NCBI GenBank assembly: GCA_037444825.1
Contig: JBBILR010000003.1
Span: 69,099 to 133,098 of the forward strand
Source: JBFLVU01 sp037444825
Lineage (GTDB): Bacteria; Acidobacteriota; UBA4820; DSQY01
Reading direction: 5' to 3'
Length of the DNA: 64,000 nt
Part shown: piece by piece, positions 25,245 through 32,706 of the stretch
Layout: each line of letters starts with the position of its first letter
How positions within the stretch are numbered: position 1 is the first letter of the stretch
The notes under the pieces: model-generated
The model's input: the letters and a program-made list of their open reading frames with translations, nothing else
Database searches by the model: none
Told to the model about the DNA's origin: nothing
Translations under genes and position numbers: made by a program

Positions 25245-26612
25245 TCAGCCGCGGAACCAGCAGGGGCCGTAACAATCGGGCTGGTTCGTGATCCGTTTCA
25301 CCCCCGAGCCGTCCCACCGCATGATGTAAATCTGGTAGGAGCCGGAACGATTGCTGGAAAAAGCCAGGTATCGGCCGTCGGGGGACCACGAGGGGGACTC
25401 GCTGTTCCCCGGGCCGTCGGTGAGGAAGGTCACCTCGCCGCTGTTCAGGTCCACCACGGCGATGTCGAAGTGTCCGTTGCGGAAGGTGCTGTAGGCGATT
25501 TTGTCCCCCCGGGGGGACCAGGCCGGCTGGTCGCACCGCCCGCTCCCTTCGGGGGAAAGGCGCTTCAGGTTGGCCCCGTCCCGGTCCATGACGTAGATCT
25601 GGGGGGAGCCGGATCGGTCGGAGGTGAAGGCGATCTTCTGGTCGTCGGGGGACCAGGTGGGGGCCGTGTCGATGGCCCACGAGACGGTGAGCCGTGCCAG
25701 GGCGCGGGTCTCGAGGTTGAGAAGCCATACGTCGGGGTTACCGGAGCGGGACGAGCAGAAGGCCACGAAGCGCCCGTCGTGGGAAAAGCGGGGGTTGGCG
25801 TTGAGCCCCTCCCCCTCGCCGTAGAGCTTGGTCCTCCTCCCCTGCCGGTCCAGGAGAAAGAGTTCCTGCCGGTCCTTGAGGATGGAGGTGAAGACCATCC
25901 GGTCCCCCTTGGGGCTCACGTCGGGGGTGACGTTGAGCTGGCCCATGGCCGTGAGGCGGATGAGCCCCTTGCCGTCGTAATCGCAGAGGAAGATGTCCTC
26001 CGTGGCCCCCAGGTGCGAAGTGAAGAGAATCTGGCTCGTGGGAAAGGTCCCGGCGCCGAAGAGGTAATCCAGGATCACCGCGGAGAGGTTGTGGGCCAAC
26101 GTGCGGGATTCGGACTCGGGCCCCTTGATCCGCTTCCCGGTGACCATCTCTTTCCGTTTGACGTCGAAGAGGCGGCCCTCCAGGGTGAGTTGGCCGCTCT
26201 GGCTGTAGAGGGTGGAAAGGAGAAGGTAGTCGGCGTTCATCGCCTTCCACGCGTCGTAGTCCACTTTGTCCTCGAGGCTCATCCCCGAAAAGAGCGCCGG
26301 GTCCACCAGCCGGAAGTACCCCGAGAAATCCAGGTCGTCGGCCACGATGGCCAGAATCTCCCGCCCCAGGGCGGCGGTGCTCCCGTCGGTTTTGCAAGGA
26401 GGGACGGCGATGGCGGCGCGGCTGAACCCGCTCTCGGTGATGACGCCGGTGATCTGGCTTCCCTGCGCAACGGGCGCGGCTGCCGCCGGCGGCGGAGGGG
26501 GGGCCTGGGCGGAGAGGGCCAGGCACGCCCAGAGAAAGAACACGGAACTGGCCGCCCGACGGATCGCCGCCGCGACGGGTGCTCGGCGCGCGGTTCTCTT
26601 GGGATTTTCCAT
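25245..26612 (-). CDS. tolB: TolB periplasmic beta-propeller
   Basis: Periplasmic component of the Tol-Pal system for outer-membrane constriction. 455 residues: signal peptide (about 15-36), an N-terminal TolB domain (about 55-190) and WD40-like PD40 repeats with the pattern (D)xxPxWSPDGxxIAFxS, for example DTAPTWSPDDQKIAFTS and SESPSWSPDGRYLAFSS. The proline stretch after the signal is unusual. No tolA, tolQ, tolR or pal is next to it. It sits between a microcompartment-type pair and recN. Confidence 0.92.
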   Translation of the reverse strand: MENPKRTARRAPVAAAIRRAASSVFFLWACLALSAQAPPPPPAAAAPVAQGSQITGVITESGFSRAAIAVPPCKTDGSTAALGREILAIVADDLDFSGYFRLVDPALFSGMSLEDKVDYDAWKAMNADYLLLSTLYSQSGQLTLEGRLFDVKRKEMVTGKRIKGPESESRTLAHNLSAVILDYLFGAGTFPTSQILFTSHLGATEDIFLCDYDGKGLIRLTAMGQLNVTPDVSPKGDRMVFTSILKDRQELFLLDRQGRRTKLYGEGEGLNANPRFSHDGRFVAFCSSRSGNPDVWLLNLETRALARLTVSWAIDTAPTWSPDDQKIAFTSDRSGSPQIYVMDRDGANLKRLSPEGSGRCDQPAWSPRGDKIAYSTFRNGHFDIAVVDLNSGEVTFLTDGPGNSESPSWSPDGRYLAFSSNRSGSYQIYIMRWDGSGVKRITNQPDCYGPCWFRG

Positions 26613-26641
26613 TCTCGAATCCCCCTCGGGCGGGGACTTCC

Positions 26642-27301
26642 TCAGAGGAGCCTCCCGCCCAGGATTTCCTGGACCAGCTCCGGCTTCGGAGCCGGAATCA
26701 CCGCCCAGTTGGTGAGGAGCCCCTTGTCTCCGATGACCTCCTTGCCCGCGTCCACCGCCGCCCGCACCGCCGCCACGTCGCCGGTGAGGATGCAGAAGGC
26801 TTTCCCGCCCAGGGCCATGGCGATCCGGATCTCCAGGAGGCGCACCTGCGCCGCCTTGACGGCCGCGTCGGCCCCCTCGATGAGGGTGGCGACGTTGAAG
26901 GCCTCGAGGACGCCCAGGGCCTCCACCCGCTCCACCTCCGCCGACTGGGAGAGGGCGGGAAAGACCTGCTCGTGCAGGTGGGGGATGACGATGGCGTCGG
27001 CCACCGTCTCCCCGCAGAGGTCCCGTCCGGCGGAGAGGGCGCTGGTGCAGGCGGCCACGTCCCCCCGGACCAGCACCATGTACTTCCCCGAGCAGATGGA
27101 CCGGCTGGTGAGGAGCTCCACGTCCGCGGCCTTCAGCATGACGTCGGTGGCCTCCACCCCTTTGGCGATGGAGGTGAGTTCCAGAAGGCCGATGGCGTCG
27201 CGGATCCGCTTCCCGCCGGAGGGGGGGGGGAACTCTCCCCCCGGTGCGGCGCCTCGGGTCTTGGCGGGAACCGCTTGGACCTGACGGATCTTGGGGCTCA
27301 T
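26642..27301 (-). CDS. Tandem-BMC-domain shell-like protein (PduT type)
   Basis: 219 residues with two BMC domains (about 35-120 and 127-205) after a flexible N-terminal tail. The first contains IGLLELTSIAKGVEATDVMLKAADVELL and ends its pore-side loop with SRSICSGKY: Cys70 aligns with the cysteine that binds a 4Fe-4S cluster in the pore of PduT trimers. The second repeat starts EALGVLEAFNVATLIEGADAAVKAA. ATG 27301 follows GGAGGTCCC and overlaps the preceding PduS-like gene as ATGA. No other shell or core enzyme gene is near, so whether it forms a compartment is open. Confidence 0.88.
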   Translation of the reverse strand: MSPKIRQVQAVPAKTRGAAPGGEFPPPSGGKRIRDAIGLLELTSIAKGVEATDVMLKAADVELLTSRSICSGKYMVLVRGDVAACTSALSAGRDLCGETVADAIVIPHLHEQVFPALSQSAEVERVEALGVLEAFNVATLIEGADAAVKAAQVRLLEIRIAMALGGKAFCILTGDVAAVRAAVDAGKEVIGDKGLLTNWAVIPAPKPELVQEILGGRLL

Positions 27302-28590
27302 GGGACCTCCAGGCAAACTGCGCCGTCCACGGCCGCCACCCGGCCGGCCCGGGGGGCGAAGAGACGGGCCCCCAGCGCCCCCTCGGGGATCTCCGCCAGC
27401 AGCGCCCCCGCCGCCACCCGGTCCCCCGGCTTGACCACGGGGACCGAGGGGACGCCGGCGTGTTGCTTCAGGGGCAGGGTGAGGCGCGGAACCCGAATCT
27501 CCCGCTCGTCGAAACGGTGGGGGGCCTCGAAACGCAGGAGGTCCAGCCGGCGCATCAGGGTGCGGGTGGGAGTCCGCCGGTAGGGGAAGAGGGGGGAGGG
27601 GGAAACCTCCCGCGTCTCGGGCCGGACTCCCCGGGCGTGAAGGGCCCGCTTGCTTTCCACCATGACCCGGAAGGGGTCCAGGTCCTCCGGGCAGGCGTAG
27701 AGGGAGCACAGGGCGCACTCGCAGCAGTAGAGAGCCGTCTCCTGCCAGGAGAGCGCCGCCTCCGGGGCGAAGGAGACGGAGATCATGGCCTTGTGGGGCT
27801 TCACGAAATGGCCCAGGAGGTCCCGGGGGCACAGGTCCGAGCAGCGCATGCACTGGTCGCAGGTGGCGGCGATCTGGTGCACCTGCCGCGAAGACCGGCC
27901 CTTCCGGAGGAGGACCGAATGGCCCTCCGGCAGAACCAGGAGCCCCGAGGTGGTCTTGGTCACCGGGGAGGAGAGGTCCTCGGCGAGGGAGCCCATCATG
28001 GCGCCGTTCACCACCACCCCCACCCCCTCCACGGGGGCGCCGGCGGCCCGAAGGACCGCCTCGAGGGGGGTGCCCACGGGGACCTTCAGGGTGAGCACCT
28101 CCGGAACCGCCCCCGAAACGGTGAGGAACTTCTCGGTGACGGGCTTTCTCAACCCCACGTTGAGCACCGTCTCCACGTTCTGGACCACCACCCCCACGTC
28201 CAGGGGCAGGCCCCCCTTGGGGATGACGCGGCCGGTGGTCTCGTAGACCAGGATGTGTTCGTCCCCGGAGGGGTAGGTGTCCTTGAGGGGGCGGACCTCC
28301 ACCCCCCGGAGCTCGTCCCGCAGGCGCTCCATCAGGCGGGTGTGCTTTTCTTTGATCCCGATGAGAACCCTCCGGGCCCCCACCGAATCGGCGCAGAGGC
28401 GGAGGCCCTCGGCGAAGGGGGCGAGAAAGCTCTCGAGGATCTCCTGGTCCTTGTAGAGGAGCGGCTCGCACTCGGCGGCGTTGACGGCGAAGGTGTCCGC
28501 GGGGGAGGAAAGCTTCACGTGGGTGGGGAAGCCGGCGCCCCCGGCTCCGACGACGCCGAATTCCCGTGCGATCCGAGCCCCTTCGCCCAT
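27298..28590 (-). CDS. PduS-like flavin/iron-sulfur electron-transfer protein
   Basis: 430 residues related to PduS and RnfC. The N-terminal GVVGAGGAGFPTHVKL stretch is the nucleotide/flavin-binding RnfC-type motif; an SLBB-type region follows (about 160-240), then two 4Fe-4S motifs CDQCMRCSDLCP and CCECALCSLYACPEDL. The C-terminal quarter has a lipoyl-like beta segment (VKPGDRVAAGALLAEIPEGALG). In Pdu compartments PduS reduces cobalamin and partners with PduT. ATG behind GGAGGCGCC. It is divergent from the Mpl gene. Cobalamin adenosyltransferase CobO is encoded at 47367-47945, not adjacent. Confidence 0.86.
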   Translation of the reverse strand: MGEGARIAREFGVVGAGGAGFPTHVKLSSPADTFAVNAAECEPLLYKDQEILESFLAPFAEGLRLCADSVGARRVLIGIKEKHTRLMERLRDELRGVEVRPLKDTYPSGDEHILVYETTGRVIPKGGLPLDVGVVVQNVETVLNVGLRKPVTEKFLTVSGAVPEVLTLKVPVGTPLEAVLRAAGAPVEGVGVVVNGAMMGSLAEDLSSPVTKTTSGLLVLPEGHSVLLRKGRSSRQVHQIAATCDQCMRCSDLCPRDLLGHFVKPHKAMISVSFAPEAALSWQETALYCCECALCSLYACPEDLDPFRVMVESKRALHARGVRPETREVSPSPLFPYRRTPTRTLMRRLDLLRFEAPHRFDEREIRVPRLTLPLKQHAGVPSVPVVKPGDRVAAGALLAEIPEGALGARLFAPRAGRVAAVDGAVCLEVP

Positions 28591-28685
28591 GGCGCCTCCA
28601 CATCCAAGGTAACAGGGTTGGAGCTTCCCTTCAAGCGCGGTAAGGCGGTGGTGCTGTGGTACCCTGAAAGCGCGGAGGCCTGGGG

Positions 28686-30128
28686 ATGCGCATCCACATG
28701 ATGGCGGTGGGAGGAACCGGGATGGGGTCGCTGGCGGGGCTCCTCAAAGCCCAGGGTCACGAGGTGACCGGCTGCGACAAGGCCCTCTACCCCCCCATGT
28801 CCGAGGCCGTGGCGCGGTACGGGGTCCCCGTCGTGGAAGGCTTCCACCCGGAACACCTGGATCGCTTCCGGCCCGAACTGGTGGTGGTGGGAAACGCCGT
28901 CCACCGGGACAACCCCGAGGCGGTGGCCCTCCTCGAGGAGGAGGTCCCGTACTGCTCCATGGCGGAGGCGGTCCGCCGCTTCGCCCTGAGCGGCCGGCGC
29001 AGCCTCGTGGTGGCGGGGACCCACGGAAAGACCACCACCACGGCCCTCACGGCGTGGCTGCTGGAGGCGGCGGGGCTCTCCCCCAACGCGCTGGTGGGCG
29101 GCATCGTCAAGGGCTGGGAGAGCTCCTTCCGCTGGGCCGGCGGCGAGTGGACGGTGGTGGAGGGGGACGAGTACGAGACCGCCTTCTTCGACAAGGGCCC
29201 CAAGTTCCTCCACTACGAGCCCTCCCTTCTGGTGCTCACCAACATCGAGATGGACCACCTCGACAACTTCCGGGACCTGGCCAGCCTGGAGACCGCCTTC
29301 GTCCGGCTCTTCGGCGTCGTCCGGGAGGACGGCCTCGTCCTGGCCGGCGACGAGTCCCCCTCGGTGGCCCGCCTCCTGCCCCAGGCGGGGCGGAAGGTGC
29401 AGACCTTCGGCCTCTCGGGGGGCCAGGATTGGTCCGCCACCGAGGTGGCCTACGGGGAGGAGGGAACCCGCTTCAAGCTCCTCCACCGCGGCCGGAGGGT
29501 GGGCTCCTTTCGGAGCCCTCTCTTCGGCCCCCACAACCTGCGCAACGCCGTGGCGGCCCTCGCGGCGGCGCTGGAGGCCGGAGCGGAGGCGGAGCGGCTC
29601 GCCGAGGGCCTGCACAGCTTCCCCGGCGTCCGGCGCCGCCAGGAGGTCCTGTGCGCGGGGGACCGTTGGGTCGTGGTGGACGACTTCGCCCACCACCCCA
29701 CCGCGCTGAAGGAGACCTTGAAGGCGTTGCGCCAGCGTTTCCCCGGGCGTCCGCTCACCGCCTTCTTCGAGCCGCGCTCCTACACCTGCCAGACGAACCT
29801 CCACCAGGAGGCGCTGCCGGAGGCCCTCGCCGGAGCAGACGAGGTGATCCTGGGGCCTCTTCCCGATGGCGGCCGTATCCCCCCGGAAGGGCGCCTCGAC
29901 CTGCAACGGGTGGCCGGAGACCTGGCGGCTCTGGGGCGAAAAGCCCGCTGGATCCGCTCCTACGAAGAGGGGGGGGATATTCTTCGGTCCGGATCGTTGG
30001 CCGGAGGCGTGGTGGCCTTCTTCTCCTCCGGCGCCTTCGGAGGCCTTCCGGCCCTGGCCGCGGCCGAACTGGGCCGCCGGGAAGAAACGGGCGCCCGCCA
30101 GGTTCCGCCGGAGAAGGAGGGGCCGTGA
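28686..30128 (+). CDS. mpl: UDP-MurNAc:tripeptide ligase Mpl
   Basis: Recycles peptidoglycan by joining L-Ala-D-Glu-mesoDAP to UDP-MurNAc. 480 residues of the Mur-ligase layout: a Rossmann-like N-terminal domain, ATP loop VVAGTHGKTTTTALTAW, the ligase signature EGDEYETAFFDKGPKFLHY that distinguishes Mpl from MurC, LTNIEMDHLDNF and the C-terminal DDFAHHPTALKET. Start ATG is divergent from the PduS-like gene. The stop overlaps the first zinc-ribbon gene as GTGA. Confidence 0.93.
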   Translation: MRIHMMAVGGTGMGSLAGLLKAQGHEVTGCDKALYPPMSEAVARYGVPVVEGFHPEHLDRFRPELVVVGNAVHRDNPEAVALLEEEVPYCSMAEAVRRFALSGRRSLVVAGTHGKTTTTALTAWLLEAAGLSPNALVGGIVKGWESSFRWAGGEWTVVEGDEYETAFFDKGPKFLHYEPSLLVLTNIEMDHLDNFRDLASLETAFVRLFGVVREDGLVLAGDESPSVARLLPQAGRKVQTFGLSGGQDWSATEVAYGEEGTRFKLLHRGRRVGSFRSPLFGPHNLRNAVAALAAALEAGAEAERLAEGLHSFPGVRRRQEVLCAGDRWVVVDDFAHHPTALKETLKALRQRFPGRPLTAFFEPRSYTCQTNLHQEALPEALAGADEVILGPLPDGGRIPPEGRLDLQRVAGDLAALGRKARWIRSYEEGGDILRSGSLAGGVVAFFSSGAFGGLPALAAAELGRREETGARQVPPEKEGP

Positions 30129-30832
30129 AAGTCCGCTGCGCCTCCTGCGGCGCGGATTTCGCGCTGGACCGGGACGACCCCTTCCAGGTTTGCCCCTTCT
30201 GCCGCTCCACCCTCTTTCTGGACCGGGCCAGGACCTTTCTCCGGTTCGCCTTTCGGCCCGCGGTGAGCCCGGACCAGGTCAGGCTTCTTCTCCTGTCCGC
30301 CCTGCGCCGGATGGAACTGCCGCTCCTTCCCCTCCAGGAACTCCGGCCGTGCTGGGTGCCCTTCTGGGGCCGAAGGGGGCGGGAAAGCGAAGGGGTACTG
30401 CCGGCCCTTTCCCCCCGCCCCTCCTGGCTTCGGGGCTTCCGCCTGCCTCCGGCGGAGGCGAGGGTGGCCGGGGGGGAGGAGGTCTCCTTCGCCCCCTGGA
30501 ATGGGGATGAGGTCACTTCCGCCTGGATGGGGGAAGGGGAGGCGTCGGAGTACCGCCTTTTCCTAGTTCCCTTCTACCGGGCCAGCCTCGAAGGGGGTGA
30601 GGGTTCCTGCATCGCCTGGGTGGAGGCCGTTTCGGGGGCCGTCCGTTTCGAGAAGACTCCGCCGCCCCTCACGGCGGCCCTCTCCAGAAGGTACTGGGGC
30701 GCCATGGTGGGCCTTGCCGCCCTGTTCTTGACCGAAGCGGCTCTCCTGCCCGCGGGGCCGGCCCTGGCGGCGGTCCTCCTGTCGGCCATCGCCTCCCTGC
30801 CCCTCTGGCGAAAGGTGGCGGGAGGAGGTTGA
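30125..30832 (+). CDS. Zinc-ribbon membrane protein of unknown function (cassette member A)
   Basis: 235 residues. An N-terminal zinc ribbon, CASCGADF...CPFC, opens the protein; a beta-rich middle part contains the cassette motif CWVPFW, and further on LFLVPFYRASLEGGEG; two hydrophobic segments lie near the C-terminus (about 190-230). GTG overlaps the mpl stop as GTGA. The same order (ribbon, then YLPF-like motif) recurs in the next two genes, so the three look like paralogs. I do not recognise a named family. The product is probably membrane-anchored with a cytoplasmic metal-binding head. Confidence 0.78.
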   Translation: MKVRCASCGADFALDRDDPFQVCPFCRSTLFLDRARTFLRFAFRPAVSPDQVRLLLLSALRRMELPLLPLQELRPCWVPFWGRRGRESEGVLPALSPRPSWLRGFRLPPAEARVAGGEEVSFAPWNGDEVTSAWMGEGEASEYRLFLVPFYRASLEGGEGSCIAWVEAVSGAVRFEKTPPPLTAALSRRYWGAMVGLAALFLTEAALLPAGPALAAVLLSAIASLPLWRKVAGGG

Positions 30833-30834
30833 CG

Positions 30835-32010
30835 GTGGCTCTCACCCGAACCCTCTCCTGCCCCGCCTGCGCAGGGGCCGTCGCCCCGCCGGTGGTCTCC
30901 CGAAAGATCCGGTGCCCCTACTGCGGCAAGGCCCTCTACTACGCCGGCGAGGACTTCCTTCCCCGGTTGGTCCTGCCCCCCGCCTTCTCGGAAGCGGAGA
31001 CCCGAGGCCTACTGGAAAGGATTCTCCGCCAGCGGCTCCTTCCTCCGGGGATGGCGGACCGGTCCAGGGTTCTGGATCGCCGGAGGCTCTACCTCCCCTT
31101 CTACCTGCTGACGGGGAGACGGGGGGGGGTCTTGGAGACGGGGCGGGAGCGTGTGGTCAGCGACGCCCTCGGGGGGCGTCTGGCCCGCTTCTCGCCGCTC
31201 AACCGGCTGGCGGCCGCCTCGGGGGACCCGGAGCTGGTCCAGATGGCGGGGCGGGTGGAGCGGCCCCGCGTGGTGGTGGAGGAGGACAGCCGGGTGGTCC
31301 TGGGAGACTTCCGCTACTTCTATCCCGCCGCGAGCCTCAAGGAGTGGGGCTTCGACGACGGGGACCTGAGGGAGGCGGCCCTCGCCCGCCTGGAGACCGC
31401 CCGTCCCGCGCGGTTGGAGGAAATGGCGGCCCACGGGGAGGTGGTGGACCCCACCATCCCCCTGGAGACGATCCTCGAGAAGGGGGTTGCGGGCCCGGGA
31501 GGAAGAGGCGGAGAGCTGGCCATCCTAGAGGTTCAGCCGGCCCTGCTCTTTCTTCCCGTGGCGGTCTTCTCCCTCGCCTGGGGCCCGCGGCTTTTCGACG
31601 TGATGATTTCCGAGCTGGACGGCAAGGCCCTTTCCGGCACCCTCCCCGTGCGGCGGGATTGGCCCGTGGCGGCGGGGGCGCTCTTCACGGCCGCGGCCGG
31701 TTTCTTCTCGGGGCAGGTCCTCCGGGCTCTGTGGGCGGCCTCGTCCGGCCTCACCCCCGCACAAACCCAGGTGCTGAGGCCCTGGGGGCTGATGGTTCTC
31801 GCGGTGACTTTCCTTCTGGCGGCGGGAGGGCTGGACGTCGCTTGGGCCCTCCTGAGAACGCCCTTCGTCCTCCGCGTCACGGGGGCGGGCCCCCGTCTGG
31901 ACCGGGAAGGCCCCGTTCCTCCAAGCCCCTTGAACCCCCTGCGCCGGCTCCTGGCCGCGGCCCTCGTGGAGGGGGCCGCCGGGGCCCTGGCCCCCAGGAG
32001 CCGAAGGTGA
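30835..32010 (+). CDS. Zinc-ribbon membrane protein of unknown function (cassette member B)
   Basis: 391 residues from GTG 30835, with GGAGGAGG six bases upstream (TTG 30829 sits on the ribosome site and is unlikely). A zinc ribbon (SCPACAGA...CPYCGKAL) opens it, followed by RRLYLPFYLLTGRR. A charged helical middle part (about 100-230) is not in the other two. The end (about 230-365) has several hydrophobic segments with LFDVMISELDGKALSGTLPV, which aligns loosely with member A around SCIAWVEAVSGAVRFEKTP. Looks like an enlarged paralog and probably the main membrane partner. No known family. Confidence 0.78.
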   Translation: MALTRTLSCPACAGAVAPPVVSRKIRCPYCGKALYYAGEDFLPRLVLPPAFSEAETRGLLERILRQRLLPPGMADRSRVLDRRRLYLPFYLLTGRRGGVLETGRERVVSDALGGRLARFSPLNRLAAASGDPELVQMAGRVERPRVVVEEDSRVVLGDFRYFYPAASLKEWGFDDGDLREAALARLETARPARLEEMAAHGEVVDPTIPLETILEKGVAGPGGRGGELAILEVQPALLFLPVAVFSLAWGPRLFDVMISELDGKALSGTLPVRRDWPVAAGALFTAAAGFFSGQVLRALWAASSGLTPAQTQVLRPWGLMVLAVTFLLAAGGLDVAWALLRTPFVLRVTGAGPRLDREGPVPPSPLNPLRRLLAAALVEGAAGALAPRSRR

Positions 32011-32636
32011 ACGGCCGCTCTCCTCTCCTGCCCCTTTCCTGCCCGAGGTGCGGCTCCGATCCGCTGGGGGGCGGCGCCTCCCGGGTCTTCCTTTGCCCCT
32101 CCTGCCGCCTGGCGGTGGTTCCGGAGGAGGGGAGCCGGACCTACCCCGCCTTCGCCCTCCGGCCGAGAATCCCCGGGGGACGAAGGACCTACCTCCCCTT
32201 CTGGCGGGTCACGGGGCAACTGATCCTCCGGGAGGACCACCCCGACAAGCTGGCCGCCTGGCGTAGGCTCAAACCCCTCGGGGCCTTCTTCTTCCCGGCC
32301 TTTCTGCTCCTGCGCATGGGGTACTACGACGACCTGACCCTGCGGTACGGGCTGCTGGAGGAGGGGTCCCTCGAGGAGGACGACGGCTGGCCTGTCCCCG
32401 TGGCCGACGGGGTCCGCCTGGCCCGAGGCCTCCAGGAGCAGGCCCGACTGTCCTGGCTGGCCTACCTGGACCGGGCGGCGGACGTCACCGGTCTCGAGGC
32501 CCGCTTCGAGGCGGAGAAGGTGGACTACGCCCTGGTCCCCTTTTTCCTCGAGAAGGAGGGGTGGCGGGACGGCCTCCTCGGGATCCGCTTCCCCAAGGGC
32601 CTGCTGGCGGCCCTGGAAACGCCCCCGGTCCCTTGA
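32007..32636 (+). CDS. Zinc-ribbon protein of unknown function (cassette member C)
   Basis: 209 residues, GTG 32007 behind AGGAG and overlapping member B as GTGA. Zinc ribbon SCPRCGSD...CPSCRLAV, then TYPAFALRP and the motif RRTYLPFWRVTGQL shared with B. A later DYALVPFFLEKEGW repeats the motif. It has one short hydrophobic stretch (AFFFPAFLLLRMG) but no clear membrane helix. Third member of the cassette; the function is unknown. Confidence 0.76.
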   Translation: MNGRSPLLPLSCPRCGSDPLGGGASRVFLCPSCRLAVVPEEGSRTYPAFALRPRIPGGRRTYLPFWRVTGQLILREDHPDKLAAWRRLKPLGAFFFPAFLLLRMGYYDDLTLRYGLLEEGSLEEDDGWPVPVADGVRLARGLQEQARLSWLAYLDRAADVTGLEARFEAEKVDYALVPFFLEKEGWRDGLLGIRFPKGLLAALETPPVP

Positions 32637-32661
32637 CAGCCAGGGGGGACCGGTACACCAT
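32633..32661 (+). promoter_or_regulatory. Possible promoter of the acyl-CoA ligase gene
   Basis: A perfect TTGACA (32633-32638) is followed, 17 bases on, by CACCAT (32656-32661); TACACC at 15 bases is an alternative. The -35 is convincing, the -10 is weak. Confidence 0.35.
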
Positions 32662-32706
32662 TCGGAGCGATGCGAGACCGCGTAGGACCTTGGGGAGGAG
32701 GGTGCC

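Noticed and set aside
24285..27284. 999-codon plus-strand frame across recN, tolB and the BMC gene
   Set aside because: Runs antisense through three well-supported genes and has a shadow-like amino-acid composition.
28591..28685. Promoters in the divergent PduS-like/mpl gap
   Set aside because: TTGAAG/TTACCT on the minus strand would leave a leader of only a few bases, and the plus-strand TGGTACCCT has no -35. Not strong enough to list.
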